DNA from: Cryobacterium sp. BB307
GTDB taxonomy: Bacteria > Actinomycetota > Actinomycetes > Actinomycetales > Microbacteriaceae
Direction of reading: 5' to 3'
Assembly: GCF_012274275.1 (NCBI RefSeq)
Contig: NZ_JAANZA010000003.1
Coordinates: 358,472-422,471 of the forward strand
DNA length: 64,000 bases
This document shows, piece after piece, positions 26,568 through 35,900 of the stretch (its first letter is position 1; every line of letters starts with the position of its first letter). The notes under the pieces were generated by a model that saw only the letters and a program-made list of their open reading frames with translations, made no database searches and was not told the DNA's origin. Made by a program: the position numbers and the translations under genes.

Positions 26568-27146
26568 ATGTCCTCGCTTGACGAACTGGTGGGAGCCGTC
26601 GAGGGGCTCCGCGCCGCCCGCGGACGCGTCGTGGTCGGCGTGTCCGGCTTCGGCGGCGCAGGCAAGACGACGCTCGTGCGCGCCCTGCTATCCGCTGTCG
26701 ACGGCAGCGCGCGCATCCGGGGGGATGACTTCCTCGACCCGGAGCGCTCCAAGCACCGGTCGGTGGACTGGGACGGGGTTGACCGTTCGCGGCTGCTCGA
26801 GGAGGTCATCGTGCCGTTTCGTGCCGGGCGCGCCTCCGCGTACCGACCGACGGACTGGGTGACCGGTGGGCTGGGCGACCCGCATCCGGTGCCGGATGCA
26901 GCTGTGCTGATCGTCGACTCGGTGGGGTTGTTCCATCCGGAGCTGGACGGCGCGTTCGATCTCGCTGTCTGGGTCGACTGCGAGCTTGCCGTCGCCACCG
27001 CACGCGGCAAGGCACGGGATCGCGCCGACGGCAACGACCACGACCGGCTCTGGGACGAGGTGTGGATGCCCAACGACCGCGACTTCGCCGAGCGCTTCGA
27101 CCCGCGCTCCGCGGCCGACCTGGTGTACCGCGCCGACGCGCACTGA
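26568..27146 (+). CDS. Uridine kinase-like P-loop kinase
   Basis: A 192-residue P-loop NTPase with Walker A GFGGAGKTT (27-35), a Walker B-like IVDSVGLFHPEL and a lid region GKARDRADGND. This matches the small uridine kinase/phosphoribulokinase-like group common in actinobacteria; the true phosphoacceptor is unknown. ATG 26568 is chosen from the -10 spacing; the frame is open far upstream but antisense to hisS. It converges with the ferritin gene through a 14-bp hairpin. Confidence 0.8.
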   Translation: MSSLDELVGAVEGLRAARGRVVVGVSGFGGAGKTTLVRALLSAVDGSARIRGDDFLDPERSKHRSVDWDGVDRSRLLEEVIVPFRAGRASAYRPTDWVTGGLGDPHPVPDAAVLIVDSVGLFHPELDGAFDLAVWVDCELAVATARGKARDRADGNDHDRLWDEVWMPNDRDFAERFDPRSAADLVYRADAH

Positions 27147-27157
27147 ACCCGCCCGAC

Positions 27158-27216
27158 GGTGCTGCAGTTTGTTATCGATGCGCCCGCTGTAGCACCCGCA
27201 TCGATAACAAGCGGAG
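27158..27216. terminator. Convergent hairpin, 14-bp perfect stem
   Basis: TTGTTATCGATGCG (27169-27182) pairs with 27197-27210 around a 14-base loop; short outer GCTGC/GCAGC matches extend it. It lies between the convergent kinase and ferritin genes and is AT-rich for this genome. Probably a bidirectional terminator, though without a U-tract. Confidence 0.55.
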
Positions 27217-27231
27217 CAGCGTTGCGGATGC

Positions 27232-27753
27232 CTAGACGCCGCCGCCGGCCGCGGCCGGAGCGCTCGGATCCTCGCCCTCGCCGATCGCTTCGCGCACCAG
27301 GTAGTTCTCGATGTCGAAAAGGTTCTCGGCCCGCTCGATGATGGTCAGCAGCGTCGACATCGACGCGACCTCCTCGACCTGCTCCTTCAGGAACCACAGC
27401 ATGAACTGCTCGCCGAGCGCGTCGTTCTCCGCCCGCGCGGCGGCGAACAGCGCCTCGATCTGCTGGGTCACGCGCTTCTCCTGATCCAGCGCGAGCGCGA
27501 TCGGCTCACGCTCGTTCGCGAAGTCGTTGCGCACCGGCGGCACTCCGGGGATTTCGATCCCCAGATTCCGGTCGAGCCGGTACTGCACGAGCATCATCGC
27601 GTGGTTGCGCTCCTCGAGCGCCTGCCGGTAGAAGTGCTTCGCGAGCTGGGGCAGGTCCCGGTTGTCGTACCAGACCGCGATCGCGATGTACTGCTGCGAG
27701 GCCGAGAACTCGTTGCCGATCTGCGTCTGCAACAACTGGTCGAAGGATGTCAT
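27232..27753 (-). CDS. Bacterial non-heme ferritin
   Basis: A 173-residue four-helix ferritin storing iron in a 24-mer shell. Ferroxidase-site residues are visible in NEFSASQQY (helix A), ALEERNHAMM (helix B) and the LKEQVEEV segment (helix C). A Gly/Ala-rich tail (EGEDPSAPAAAGGGV) follows, similar in style to mycobacterial BfrB. ATG 27753 with TAGCGT six bases upstream and no Shine-Dalgarno; the -10 box overlaps the end of mazG. Confidence 0.93.
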   Translation of the reverse strand: MTSFDQLLQTQIGNEFSASQQYIAIAVWYDNRDLPQLAKHFYRQALEERNHAMMLVQYRLDRNLGIEIPGVPPVRNDFANEREPIALALDQEKRVTQQIEALFAAARAENDALGEQFMLWFLKEQVEEVASMSTLLTIIERAENLFDIENYLVREAIGEGEDPSAPAAAGGGV

Positions 27754-27759
27754 GCCTCG

Positions 27760-27765
27760 ACGCTA
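27760..27765 (-). promoter_or_regulatory. Candidate -10 box (TAGCGT), leaderless ferritin mRNA
   Basis: TAGCGT ends six bases before ATG 27753 and overlaps the mazG stop codon, giving ferritin independent expression. I see no IdeR-box palindrome nearby. Confidence 0.5.
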
Positions 27766-28440
27766 CCGGCTCATCCCCCGTGACGTCTGCGCCTCGGCCG
27801 CATCCTCAGCCTCCCGGATCTCGTCCTGCAGAAGCCGCAGCCGCGCCCGCAGCGCGCGCTCCGCGTCCAGCCCGCGGGCCTTCGCCGACGTCACGACTGC
27901 GAGCAGCACGTCGCCGAGCTCATCTTCGGAGGATGGGACCGGCACATCCGGCAACTCCACCTCGACGCCGTGGGCCTTCCCGACGAGCTTGTCGGCGAGC
28001 AGCAGCGACGGCATGCCGTGCGGGATGCCGTCGAGCACGCTCGTGCGGTGCGGCTTCTCAGCCGCCTTCAGGTGCTCCCAGTTGGCCATCACCGCGTCGG
28101 GTGTATCCGCAACGATTTCACCGAAGACGTGCGGATGCCTGCCAACCATCTTGCGGGTCATCTGTTCCGCGACATCCTCGATGGTGAACTCCTCGCCCGG
28201 CGTGTGCGCGGCGATGTCGGAGTGGAAGATGACCTGGTACAGCACGTCCCCGAGCTCCTCGATCAGGTCGTCGCGGCTGCCGGACTCGATCGCGTCGACC
28301 AGCTCGAAGCACTCCTCGATCAGGTAGCGCACGAGCGACTCGTGGGTCTGCTCGCCGTCCCACGCGCATCCGCCTGGCGCGCGTAGCCGCTCGAGCACGG
28401 CGATCAGTTCATCGAGCTTGGGATGCGGGGCGGCAGTCAT
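27763..28440 (-). CDS. mazG: Nucleoside triphosphate pyrophosphohydrolase MazG
   Basis: A 225-residue MazG that hydrolyses (d)NTPs, including damaged nucleotides, to monophosphates and pyrophosphate. The N-terminal catalytic helices show IEECFELVDAIE and EELGDVLYQVIFH (the ExxE..ExxD metal site); a second, less conserved MazG half follows (about 110-200). ATG 28440 has CAGGAT six bases upstream, a weak leaderless -10 match. In actinobacteria it commonly lies near eno and mfd, as here. Confidence 0.9.
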   Translation of the reverse strand: MTAAPHPKLDELIAVLERLRAPGGCAWDGEQTHESLVRYLIEECFELVDAIESGSRDDLIEELGDVLYQVIFHSDIAAHTPGEEFTIEDVAEQMTRKMVGRHPHVFGEIVADTPDAVMANWEHLKAAEKPHRTSVLDGIPHGMPSLLLADKLVGKAHGVEVELPDVPVPSSEDELGDVLLAVVTSAKARGLDAERALRARLRLLQDEIREAEDAAEAQTSRGMSR

Positions 28441-28446
28441 GCGTCA

Positions 28447-28488
28447 ATCCTGCCACCGCCGTGCTGGCAGCCGAGCGACTGCGACAAT
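28447..28488. promoter_or_regulatory. Divergent weak -10 boxes for mazG and the CPBP protease
   Basis: Minus-strand CAGGAT (28447-28452) lies six bases before ATG 28440; plus-strand GACAAT (28483-28488) lies six bases before GTG 28495. Both depart from TANNNT at the first base. Confidence 0.3.
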
Positions 28489-28494
28489 GGGGCG

Positions 28495-29262
28495 GTGCTG
28501 CCCGTCGACCACCCGCTCGCCCCGGCGACCTACGGAGTGCTGCTGGTCGGTCTGATCGCGGTGCTCGTGACCCGGGCCATCCGGAAGGACCGGCGCGAGT
28601 ACCAGCGCTTCAAGCGGTACCGGACCACCCGGCGCAGGCAGGCGCTGTACCGCAAGTGGCTCATCGAGTCGTTCGCCTGGTTCGGCGGCTCGGCGCTGGT
28701 CGTGCTCCTGCTGGTGTGGCCGTACCTGCCCCTGATGCTTGAGGAGGTCGACCACTGGCCGGCGGTGAGCGCCTTCCACGACCTGCTCGAGGAGGGCGGC
28801 GCGCTCGCCCAGTGGCTGATCGGCGGCGGCTCCCTGGCGTTGCTGGCGGTGATCACCCTGTCGGTGTTCCTGGCCAGGAACGCGACCGAGCAGGTGCCCA
28901 CGATCGGCGACATCCATGCGCTGCTGCCCCGCAACCGTGCCGAGCTGCGGTTCGGTGCCCTGCTGTCGGTCAACGCCGGCGTGGTGGAGGAGCTGCTGTT
29001 CCGGCTCGCGCTGCCGGTGCTCATCTTCGCGGTCGTCGGGGACGCGTTCGCCGCTGTGGTCGCGAGCGTCCTGGTCTTCGGGCTGCTGCACGCCTACCAG
29101 GGCGCTCCGGGGCTGATCGCCAGCCTGGTGGTCGGCGCGATCCTGATGGCGATCTTCCTGCTCACGGGCAGCATCCTGTGGCCGATCATCGTGCACGCGC
29201 TGTTCGACCTGCGCTCGCTCGTGCTGATCCCGGTCGTGGTCTACCGGGTGCATGAGAAGTAG
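28495..29262 (+). CDS. CPBP family intramembrane glutamic protease
   Basis: A 255-residue polytopic membrane protein of the CAAX/CPBP (ABI) family. The catalytic EELLFR motif (VVEELLFRLALP) lies near residue 165, followed by FGLLHAYQG and HALFDL, which supply the histidines. Bacterial members cleave within membranes; some confer bacteriocin immunity, but the substrate here is unknown. GTG 28495 is chosen from -10 spacing. RecQ follows 42 bases later on the same strand. Confidence 0.85.
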   Translation: MLPVDHPLAPATYGVLLVGLIAVLVTRAIRKDRREYQRFKRYRTTRRRQALYRKWLIESFAWFGGSALVVLLLVWPYLPLMLEEVDHWPAVSAFHDLLEEGGALAQWLIGGGSLALLAVITLSVFLARNATEQVPTIGDIHALLPRNRAELRFGALLSVNAGVVEELLFRLALPVLIFAVVGDAFAAVVASVLVFGLLHAYQGAPGLIASLVVGAILMAIFLLTGSILWPIIVHALFDLRSLVLIPVVVYRVHEK

Positions 29263-29304
29263 CCGCCCAGCGCGCGTGTCGGCGGCACCTGCCAAGCTCG
29301 TTGG

Positions 29305-31398
29305 ATGACCGGCACCCGCGAGCAGGCTCTCGACATCCTTCGCACCCTCGTCGGCCGTGATGACGCCGATTTCCACGATGGCCAGTTCGAGGCGATCAGC
29401 ACCCTCGTCGACGATCGTCGTCGCACGCTCGTGGTGCAGCGCACCGGATGGGGCAAGTCGGCGGTGTACTTCGTCGCAACGCTGCTGCTGCGCCGGCGGG
29501 GCGCGGGTCCGACGATTCTCGTCTCCCCGCTGCTGGCGCTCATGCGCGACCAGATCGCGGCCGCGCGCCGCGCCGGTGTCCGTGCGGTGGCGATCAACTC
29601 CACCAACCCGCACGAGTGGGCCGAGATCCAGACTCTGCTGCGCGACGACGAGGTCGACGTGCTGCTGGTCTCCCCCGAGCGCCTCAACAATCCGACGTTC
29701 CGCGACGAGCAGCTGCCCTCGCTCATCGAGCGCATCGGCATGCTCGTCGTCGACGAGGCCCACTGCATCTCGGATTGGGGACACGACTTCCGACCCGACT
29801 ACCGTCGCCTGCGCGACCTGATCGCCGTCATCCCCGACGGCGTGCCGGTGCTCGCCACGACCGCGACCGCCAACAGCCGAGTGGTGACGGATGTCGCGGA
29901 GCAGCTCGGCGGCGCGTCCGTCGTCACGATCCGCGGCCCGCTGGCGCGTGGGTCGCTTCGCCTGGGGGTGCTTCGACTGCCGGATGCTGCGACTCGCCTC
30001 GGCTGGCTGCTCAGCCACCTGGGCGACCTGCCCGGCAGTGGGATCATCTACACGCTCACGGTCGCGGCCGCTGAGGACACCGCGCGGCTGCTGCGCGAGG
30101 CGGGGCACAGCGTGCGCGCCTACACCGGGCAGACCGACACGGCCGAGCGGGAGGAATCCGAGCGCGCGCTCAAGGCCAACGAGGTGAAGGCGCTGATCGC
30201 CACCAGCGCGCTCGGAATGGGCTTCGACAAGCCCGACCTCGGTTTCGTGCTGCACCTCGGCGCGCCGAGCTCGCCCGTCGCGTACTACCAGCAGGTTGGT
30301 CGCGCCGGCCGCGCCACCGAGAACGCGGACGTGCTGCTGCTGCCCGGCAGCGAGGACGAGGCGATCTGGGAGTACTTCGCGACCTCATCGATGCCGACGC
30401 AGGAGCGCGCCGAACGGGTGCTCGAGGAGTTGGCGCTCGAGGCGGGCGCCCCGCTGTCGACGCCCGCGCTCGAGGCGAGGGTGAACATCCGGCGCACCCG
30501 GCTGGAGTTGCTGCTCAAGGTGCTCGACGTGGACGGTGCGGTGCGGCGGGTTCGCGGTGGCTGGGTGTCGACAGGGCAGCCCTGGGTCTACGACGCGGAT
30601 CGATACGACCGCATCGCCGCCGAGCGGGTCGCCGAGCAGCAGCACATGCTCGACTACGAGCGCACCGATGCCTGCCGCATGGAGTACCTGCAGCGCTCGC
30701 TCGACGATGAGACGGCCGCGCCGTGCGGTCGGTGCGACAACTGCGCCGGCGTGTGGTTTCCGAGCGCGGTGGAGACGGATGCCGCCAGTCGCGCCTCCTC
30801 GTCACTCGATCGCGTTGGGGTGGCTCTCGAGCCGCGGGCGCAGTGGCCGACCGGCGCCGACCGGCTCGGTGTTCCGGTGCGGGGGAACATCGCGCCGGCA
30901 GAGCGGATGCTGGAGGGTCGCGCACTCGCGAGACTCACCGACCTCGGCTGGGGCAACACACTGCGTGAGCTGTTCGCGCCGGGCACGCCGGACGCGCCCG
31001 CCAGCCAGGCACTGATTGCCGCGTGCATCCGGGTACTGGCCGACTGGGGTTGGGACGAGCGACCGGCAGCGGTCATGTCGATCCCGTCGCGCAGCAGGCC
31101 GCTCCTGATCGAGTCGGTCGCGCATTCTCTGGCCGGCGCGGGACGACTGCCGTACCTTGGCGCCCTCGCACTGACCGGGTCGGGGCCGTCGGGCGAACCG
31201 GGGGGCAACAGCGCCTACCGGCTCTCGAGCGTCTGGGGCGCGTTCGAGCTGCCGCCTGCCGGCACGCTGCCCACCGGGCCGATCCTGCTCGTTGACGACC
31301 TGGCCGACAGCCGGTGGACCCTCACGGTCGCGGCGCGTGAACTGCGGCTGGCAGGAGCTACCGCCGTACTGCCGTTCGCGATCGGCCTGCGCGGCTGA
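29305..31398 (+). CDS. RecQ-family helicase with C-terminal phosphoribosyltransferase-like domain
   Basis: A 697-residue superfamily 2 helicase: Walker A TGWGKS (48-52), DEAH box in VVDEAHCISDWGHDFRPDY, motif VI QQVGRAGRA, then four cysteines (CRMEY...CGRCDNC) forming the RecQ zinc site. The last ~40 residues contain ILLVDDLADSRWT, a PRPP-loop-like motif of type I phosphoribosyltransferases (ComF-like), with Arg where Gly is usual. Such RecQ-PRTase fusions occur in actinobacteria. No HRDC domain is seen. Start ATG 29305; CAAGCT six bases upstream is a weak -10. Confidence 0.88.
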   Translation: MTGTREQALDILRTLVGRDDADFHDGQFEAISTLVDDRRRTLVVQRTGWGKSAVYFVATLLLRRRGAGPTILVSPLLALMRDQIAAARRAGVRAVAINSTNPHEWAEIQTLLRDDEVDVLLVSPERLNNPTFRDEQLPSLIERIGMLVVDEAHCISDWGHDFRPDYRRLRDLIAVIPDGVPVLATTATANSRVVTDVAEQLGGASVVTIRGPLARGSLRLGVLRLPDAATRLGWLLSHLGDLPGSGIIYTLTVAAAEDTARLLREAGHSVRAYTGQTDTAEREESERALKANEVKALIATSALGMGFDKPDLGFVLHLGAPSSPVAYYQQVGRAGRATENADVLLLPGSEDEAIWEYFATSSMPTQERAERVLEELALEAGAPLSTPALEARVNIRRTRLELLLKVLDVDGAVRRVRGGWVSTGQPWVYDADRYDRIAAERVAEQQHMLDYERTDACRMEYLQRSLDDETAAPCGRCDNCAGVWFPSAVETDAASRASSSLDRVGVALEPRAQWPTGADRLGVPVRGNIAPAERMLEGRALARLTDLGWGNTLRELFAPGTPDAPASQALIAACIRVLADWGWDERPAAVMSIPSRSRPLLIESVAHSLAGAGRLPYLGALALTGSGPSGEPGGNSAYRLSSVWGAFELPPAGTLPTGPILLVDDLADSRWTLTVAARELRLAGATAVLPFAIGLRG

Positions 31399-31416
31399 GC
31401 GGCCTGCCCGGTCGAC

Positions 31417-31467
31417 TTGCCCACTTCGGCCCCGGTTCGGGCCGAAAAGTGGGGCGAAAGTGGGCAA
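31417..31467. terminator. Nested hairpin between convergent recQ and MFS genes
   Basis: Outer arms TTGCCCACTT (31417-31426) and AAGTGGGCAA (31458-31467); inner arms CGGCCC (31427-31432) and GGGCCG (31439-31444). It fills most of the 76-base gap between the two stops and probably terminates both strands. Confidence 0.55.
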
Positions 31468-31474
31468 CTCGGCT

Positions 31475-32881
31475 TCAGGGGCGCAGGTCCTCGACCGGCT
31501 CCGAACCGGGCACGGTGGTCTTCGGCATCCCGAGTCCCGCAGCAGCCGTCACGATCGCCACGACCAGAACACCGGCGAACACCGCGGTCGATCCGGCGAT
31601 GATGTCGTCGGCGCCGGGCTGGGTGGCGGTGCTGCCGAAGATCGCGTTCGCTATCGCGCCGAAGATCGCCACGCCGACGGCACTGCCCACCGACCGGGCG
31701 AACATGTTGGCGCCGGTGGCCACTCCACGCTCGCTCCAGCCGACGCTCGACTGGGCCGAGACGATCGTCGAGGCACCCATGAATCCCATGCCGAGCCCGA
31801 TGATGAAGCAGGCGGCGCCAGTGATCCACACCGATGGCGTCGAGGCGAAGGCGACCAGCACGGCGGCGCCGACAATCGCAACGGCGAGGCCGATCAAGAT
31901 CGTGAAGCGAAAGCCGAAGCGGAGATACAGGTGACCCGCCCACGCCGCCGAGATCGGCCAGCCAAGCGTCAGCGCCGCCAGGGCGAGACCGGCAACGATG
32001 GGCGCCACGCCCAGCGAGCCCTCCAGGTAGGTCGGCACGTAGCTGGTCAGACCCATCAGGATCGCCCCCATGCCAAGGCTGATGAGCACCGTCTGCCGCA
32101 GCAAGCGGCGCGAGAACACCCACAGCGGGAACACCGGTTCGGCAGCACGGCGCTCCACTGCCACGAAGCTGATCAGCAGAGCGAGGCCGCCGCCGAAGCA
32201 TCCGATGCTCTGCCACGACATCCACGCCCAGGCGTGACCGCCCTCGAGCAGACCGAGGATGAGCAGCGACATTGTGCTCATCAGGAGCATCGCACCGGCG
32301 ATATCGACCTTGTGCTGTTTGCGCGGCACCGTCTCGCGCAGGTGGCGCACGAGCAGCCAGGCGGCGAACAGGCCCAGTGGCACGTTGATGAAGAAGATGC
32401 CGCGCCAGAAGCCGAACTGGGCGAACACCCCGCCGAGGGTCGGACCGACGACCGCCGCGATCCCCCACACGGCCGAGATGTAGCCCTGCACCCGGGCGCG
32501 CTCGGCCACCGTGTAGATGTCCCCGACGATGGTGACTGCGGTCGGCTGGACGGCGCCTGCGCCGATGCCCTGGATGGCGCGGGCCACGATGAGCGCGGGC
32601 ATGCTCCACGCCAGCCCGCACAGCACCGAGCCCACCAGGAAGATGCCGATGCCGAGCAGGATGATGGGCTTGCGCCCGACCATGTCCGAGAGCTTCGAGT
32701 AGACCGGCACCGTGACCGCTTGGGTGAGCAGGTAGATCGAGAAAAGCCAGGGGAACAGCGAGAAGTCGCCGAGCTCGTCCACGATGGTCGGGATCGCGGT
32801 CGCCAAGACGGTCGAATCGATGGCAACCAGGCCGATCGTCACAAGGACGGCGAGCAGTGTCGGTCCGCGCTCGGACCGCAA
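31475..32881 (-). CDS. MFS transporter, DHA2 (14-helix drug exporter) type
   Basis: A 468-residue major facilitator protein with the DHA2-type first helix (LLAVLVTIGLVAIDSTVLATAIPTI) and the loop motif KLSDMVGRKP. EmrB/QacA-like relatives export drugs, dyes or lipids by proton antiport; the substrate is unknown. The TTG at 32881 is the most conservative start, but GGAGGAGGA ends 13 bases before it, further than usual; an ATC codon lies at the ideal distance, so the true start is uncertain. A gap of 109 bases separates it from mfd. Confidence 0.85.
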   Translation of the reverse strand: MRSERGPTLLAVLVTIGLVAIDSTVLATAIPTIVDELGDFSLFPWLFSIYLLTQAVTVPVYSKLSDMVGRKPIILLGIGIFLVGSVLCGLAWSMPALIVARAIQGIGAGAVQPTAVTIVGDIYTVAERARVQGYISAVWGIAAVVGPTLGGVFAQFGFWRGIFFINVPLGLFAAWLLVRHLRETVPRKQHKVDIAGAMLLMSTMSLLILGLLEGGHAWAWMSWQSIGCFGGGLALLISFVAVERRAAEPVFPLWVFSRRLLRQTVLISLGMGAILMGLTSYVPTYLEGSLGVAPIVAGLALAALTLGWPISAAWAGHLYLRFGFRFTILIGLAVAIVGAAVLVAFASTPSVWITGAACFIIGLGMGFMGASTIVSAQSSVGWSERGVATGANMFARSVGSAVGVAIFGAIANAIFGSTATQPGADDIIAGSTAVFAGVLVVAIVTAAAGLGMPKTTVPGSEPVEDLRP

Positions 32882-32990
32882 GCCGATGGACAGGTCCTCC
32901 TCCTCAGGTGAGCCGACAGCCAGCCGCGTCGTCCGGCGGATCCACGCTACACCGGTGCTGTGCTCCCCGCCTCACAACGCGGGCAGAGGC

Positions 32991-35900
32991 TCAGGATGCG
33001 GTTTCGGCGGCGGACTCGGCCGGCGCCGGCTCCAGGGCCGGGTAGATCGCCCCGAGCAGGGTCGTCACCCACTCGATGAGGGCGGCGTCCGAGTCCAGTT
33101 CGGGCAGGGGCAGCATCACGGTGCGTGGCTGCGCGAGGTAGCGCGCGCCCGGGTACATGCGCTGCAGTCGCACCTGGATCGAGTCGACCAGCTCCCGCCC
33201 GACGATCCGCAGCTTGCCTGCGGCGCTGACGACCTCGCTGAGCCCGGCCTTCTGCGCCTGCCGGCGCAGCCGCGACACCGCGATCAGGTTGTGAACGGGC
33301 TGCGGTGGTTCACCGTACCGGTCGGCCAGTTCCTCGAGGACGAGGTTCAGGGCATCCGGAGCGGCCGAAGGGCCACTGGCCGCCGACAGCTTCTGGTACG
33401 CCTCGAGCCGCAACCGCTCGCTCTCGACGTACTCCTCGGGGATGTGCGCGTCGACCGGCAGCTCCAGTCGCAGCTCGGTCTGCCCCTCCGCGACCTCGCC
33501 GCGGAAGGCGCCCACCGCTTCGCCGATCATCCGCAGGTACAGGTCGAAGCCCACACCGGCGATGTGCCCGGACTGCTCACCGCCCAGCAGGTTGCCGGCG
33601 CCGCGGATCTCGAGATCTTTCAGCGCGATCTGCATGCCGCCGCCGAGTTCGTTGTTCGCCGCGATCGTCGCCAGCCGGTCGTGCGCGGTCTCGTTCAGCG
33701 GCTTCTCTGCGTCGTAGAGGAAGTAGGCATAGGCGCGTTCGCGACCACGGCCGACCCGCCCGCGCAGCTGGTGCAGCTGGCTCAGCCCGTACTTGTCGGC
33801 GCGGTCGATGATCAGGGTGTTCGCGTTGGTGATGTCGATGCCGGTCTCGATGATGGTCGTCGACACGAGCACGTCGAACTTGCGCTCCCAGTAGTCGACC
33901 ATGACCTGCTCGAGGACGCCCTCCGACAGCTTGCCGTGCGCCACCGCGATGCGTGCCTCCGGCACCAGCTCGGCGATCTGCGCGGCGACCCGGTTGATGG
34001 ACGACACCCGGTTGTGCACGAAGAACACCTGCCCCTCGCGCAGCAGTTCGCGCCGGATGGCTGCGGCAACCTGCTTGTCGCTGTACGGGCCGACATAGGT
34101 GAGGATCGGATGCCGGTCCTCCGGCGGGGTGGCGAGCGTCGACATCTCCCGGATGCCCGTGACCGCCATCTCGAGGGTGCGCGGGATCGGGGTCGCGCTC
34201 ATCGCCAGCACGTCGACGTTGGTCTTGAGCTTCTTGAGCGCTTCCTTGTGCTCGACGCCGAAGCGCTGCTCCTCGTCCACGATCACCAGGCCGAGATCCT
34301 TGAACTGGATGCTCGAGCTGAGCAGCCGGTGCGTTCCGATGACCATGTCGACGGTGCCGTCGAGCAGGCCGGCGAGGGTCTCCTTGCTCTCCTTGTCGGT
34401 CTGGAACCGGCTGAGTGCGCGCAGGTGCACCGGGAACCCGGCGAACCGCTCCGCGAAGGTCTCGAAGTGCTGCTTGACGAGCAGCGTCGTCGGGACGAGC
34501 ATCGCGACCTGCTTGCCGTCCTGGATGGCCTTGAACGCGGCGCGCACCGCGACCTCGGTCTTGCCGTAGCCGACATCGCCGGAGAGCAGGCGGTCCATCG
34601 GGATCGGCCGCTCCATGTCTGCCTTCACCTCGTCGATGGTGGTCAGCTGGTCGGGCGTCTCCGCGAACGGGAACGCCTCCTCGAGCTCCCTCTGCCATGG
34701 CGTGTCTTGGCCGAACGCGTGGCCCTTGCTTGCCATCCGGGCCGAGTACAGCTTGACCAGTTCGACGGCGATGTCGCGCACTGCCCGGCGGGCGCGGCCC
34801 TTGGCGGCCGACCAGTCGCTGCCGCCCATCTTGCTCAGCGTCGGCGTCTCCCCGCCGACGTACCGGCTGAGCTGGTCGAGCTGGTCAGTCGGAACGTACA
34901 GCTTGTCGCCGGGGTAGCCACGCTTCGACGGCGCGTACTCGAGCAACAGGTATTCGCGGTTGTTCTTCACCGGGTTGCGTCCGCCGGTGCTGACCTCGCG
35001 TTGCACCAGTTCGATGAACTTGCCGATGCCGTGCGTTTCGTGCACGACGAAGTCGCCGGCCTTGAGCTGCAGCGGATCGACCACGTTGCGGCGGCGGCTC
35101 GCGAGCTTCTTCACCTGCCGGCTGTCGTAGCCGACCGAGCGGCCGAAGAACTCGGTGTCGTTGAGCACCGCGAGCTGGGCTTCGGATGATTCGAAGCCGG
35201 CCTCGACGGACGCCTGCAGCAGGTAGGCGACCCCGCCCTCGGCATCCGGTGGCAGCGCGTCGACGATGCGCGCGGCCAACCCCGCTTCGGACAGCACGTC
35301 GGAGGCGCGTTCGACGAGTCCGTGGCCGGTTGCGGCGATGACCACGGTCCAGCCGCCCTGCAGCAGGCCGCCGACGTGTTCGAGCGCGCCCTCGGCGTGT
35401 CCGGCGAAGCTCGGCACCGGCGCCGCTTCGACCGCCAAGTAGTCGTCGTCTTCGCTGGCGCCGCTGTGGAACCCGCTGAGCGTCCACCACGGGCCGTCCG
35501 CGCGCTCGCGCAGCTTCTCCAGGGTGAGGAAGTCGCCCGCGTCGAGACTGATCGGTGCACCGGCGCCGAGCGTCGCGGCATCCCAGGCGGCGGCGAGGAA
35601 CTCGCGGTTGGTCTCGATGAGGCTGACCGCGCGGGCGGCGACGCGCTCGGGCGTGACCACCGCGAACGAGGTGCCCTCGGGCAGATAGTGGTTGATCGGG
35701 ACGAGCCGCTCGACCAGCCCGGGTGCGAGCGACTCCATTCCCTCGACCGGGATGCCCTCGCTGATCTTCGCGAGCATGCCGGCGAGACCCGGGAACTCGT
35801 GCTGCATCTCCCGCGCGCGCTGCTTGACCGACTCGGTGAGCAGCAGTTCGCGGCTGGGCGGCAGTTCGAGCTCGCTCAGCGGCTCGTCGAGTGAGCGCTG

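Noticed and set aside
28444..30255. 603-codon minus-strand open frame over the CPBP and recQ genes
   Set aside because: Antisense shadow spanning two genes with intact catalytic motifs.
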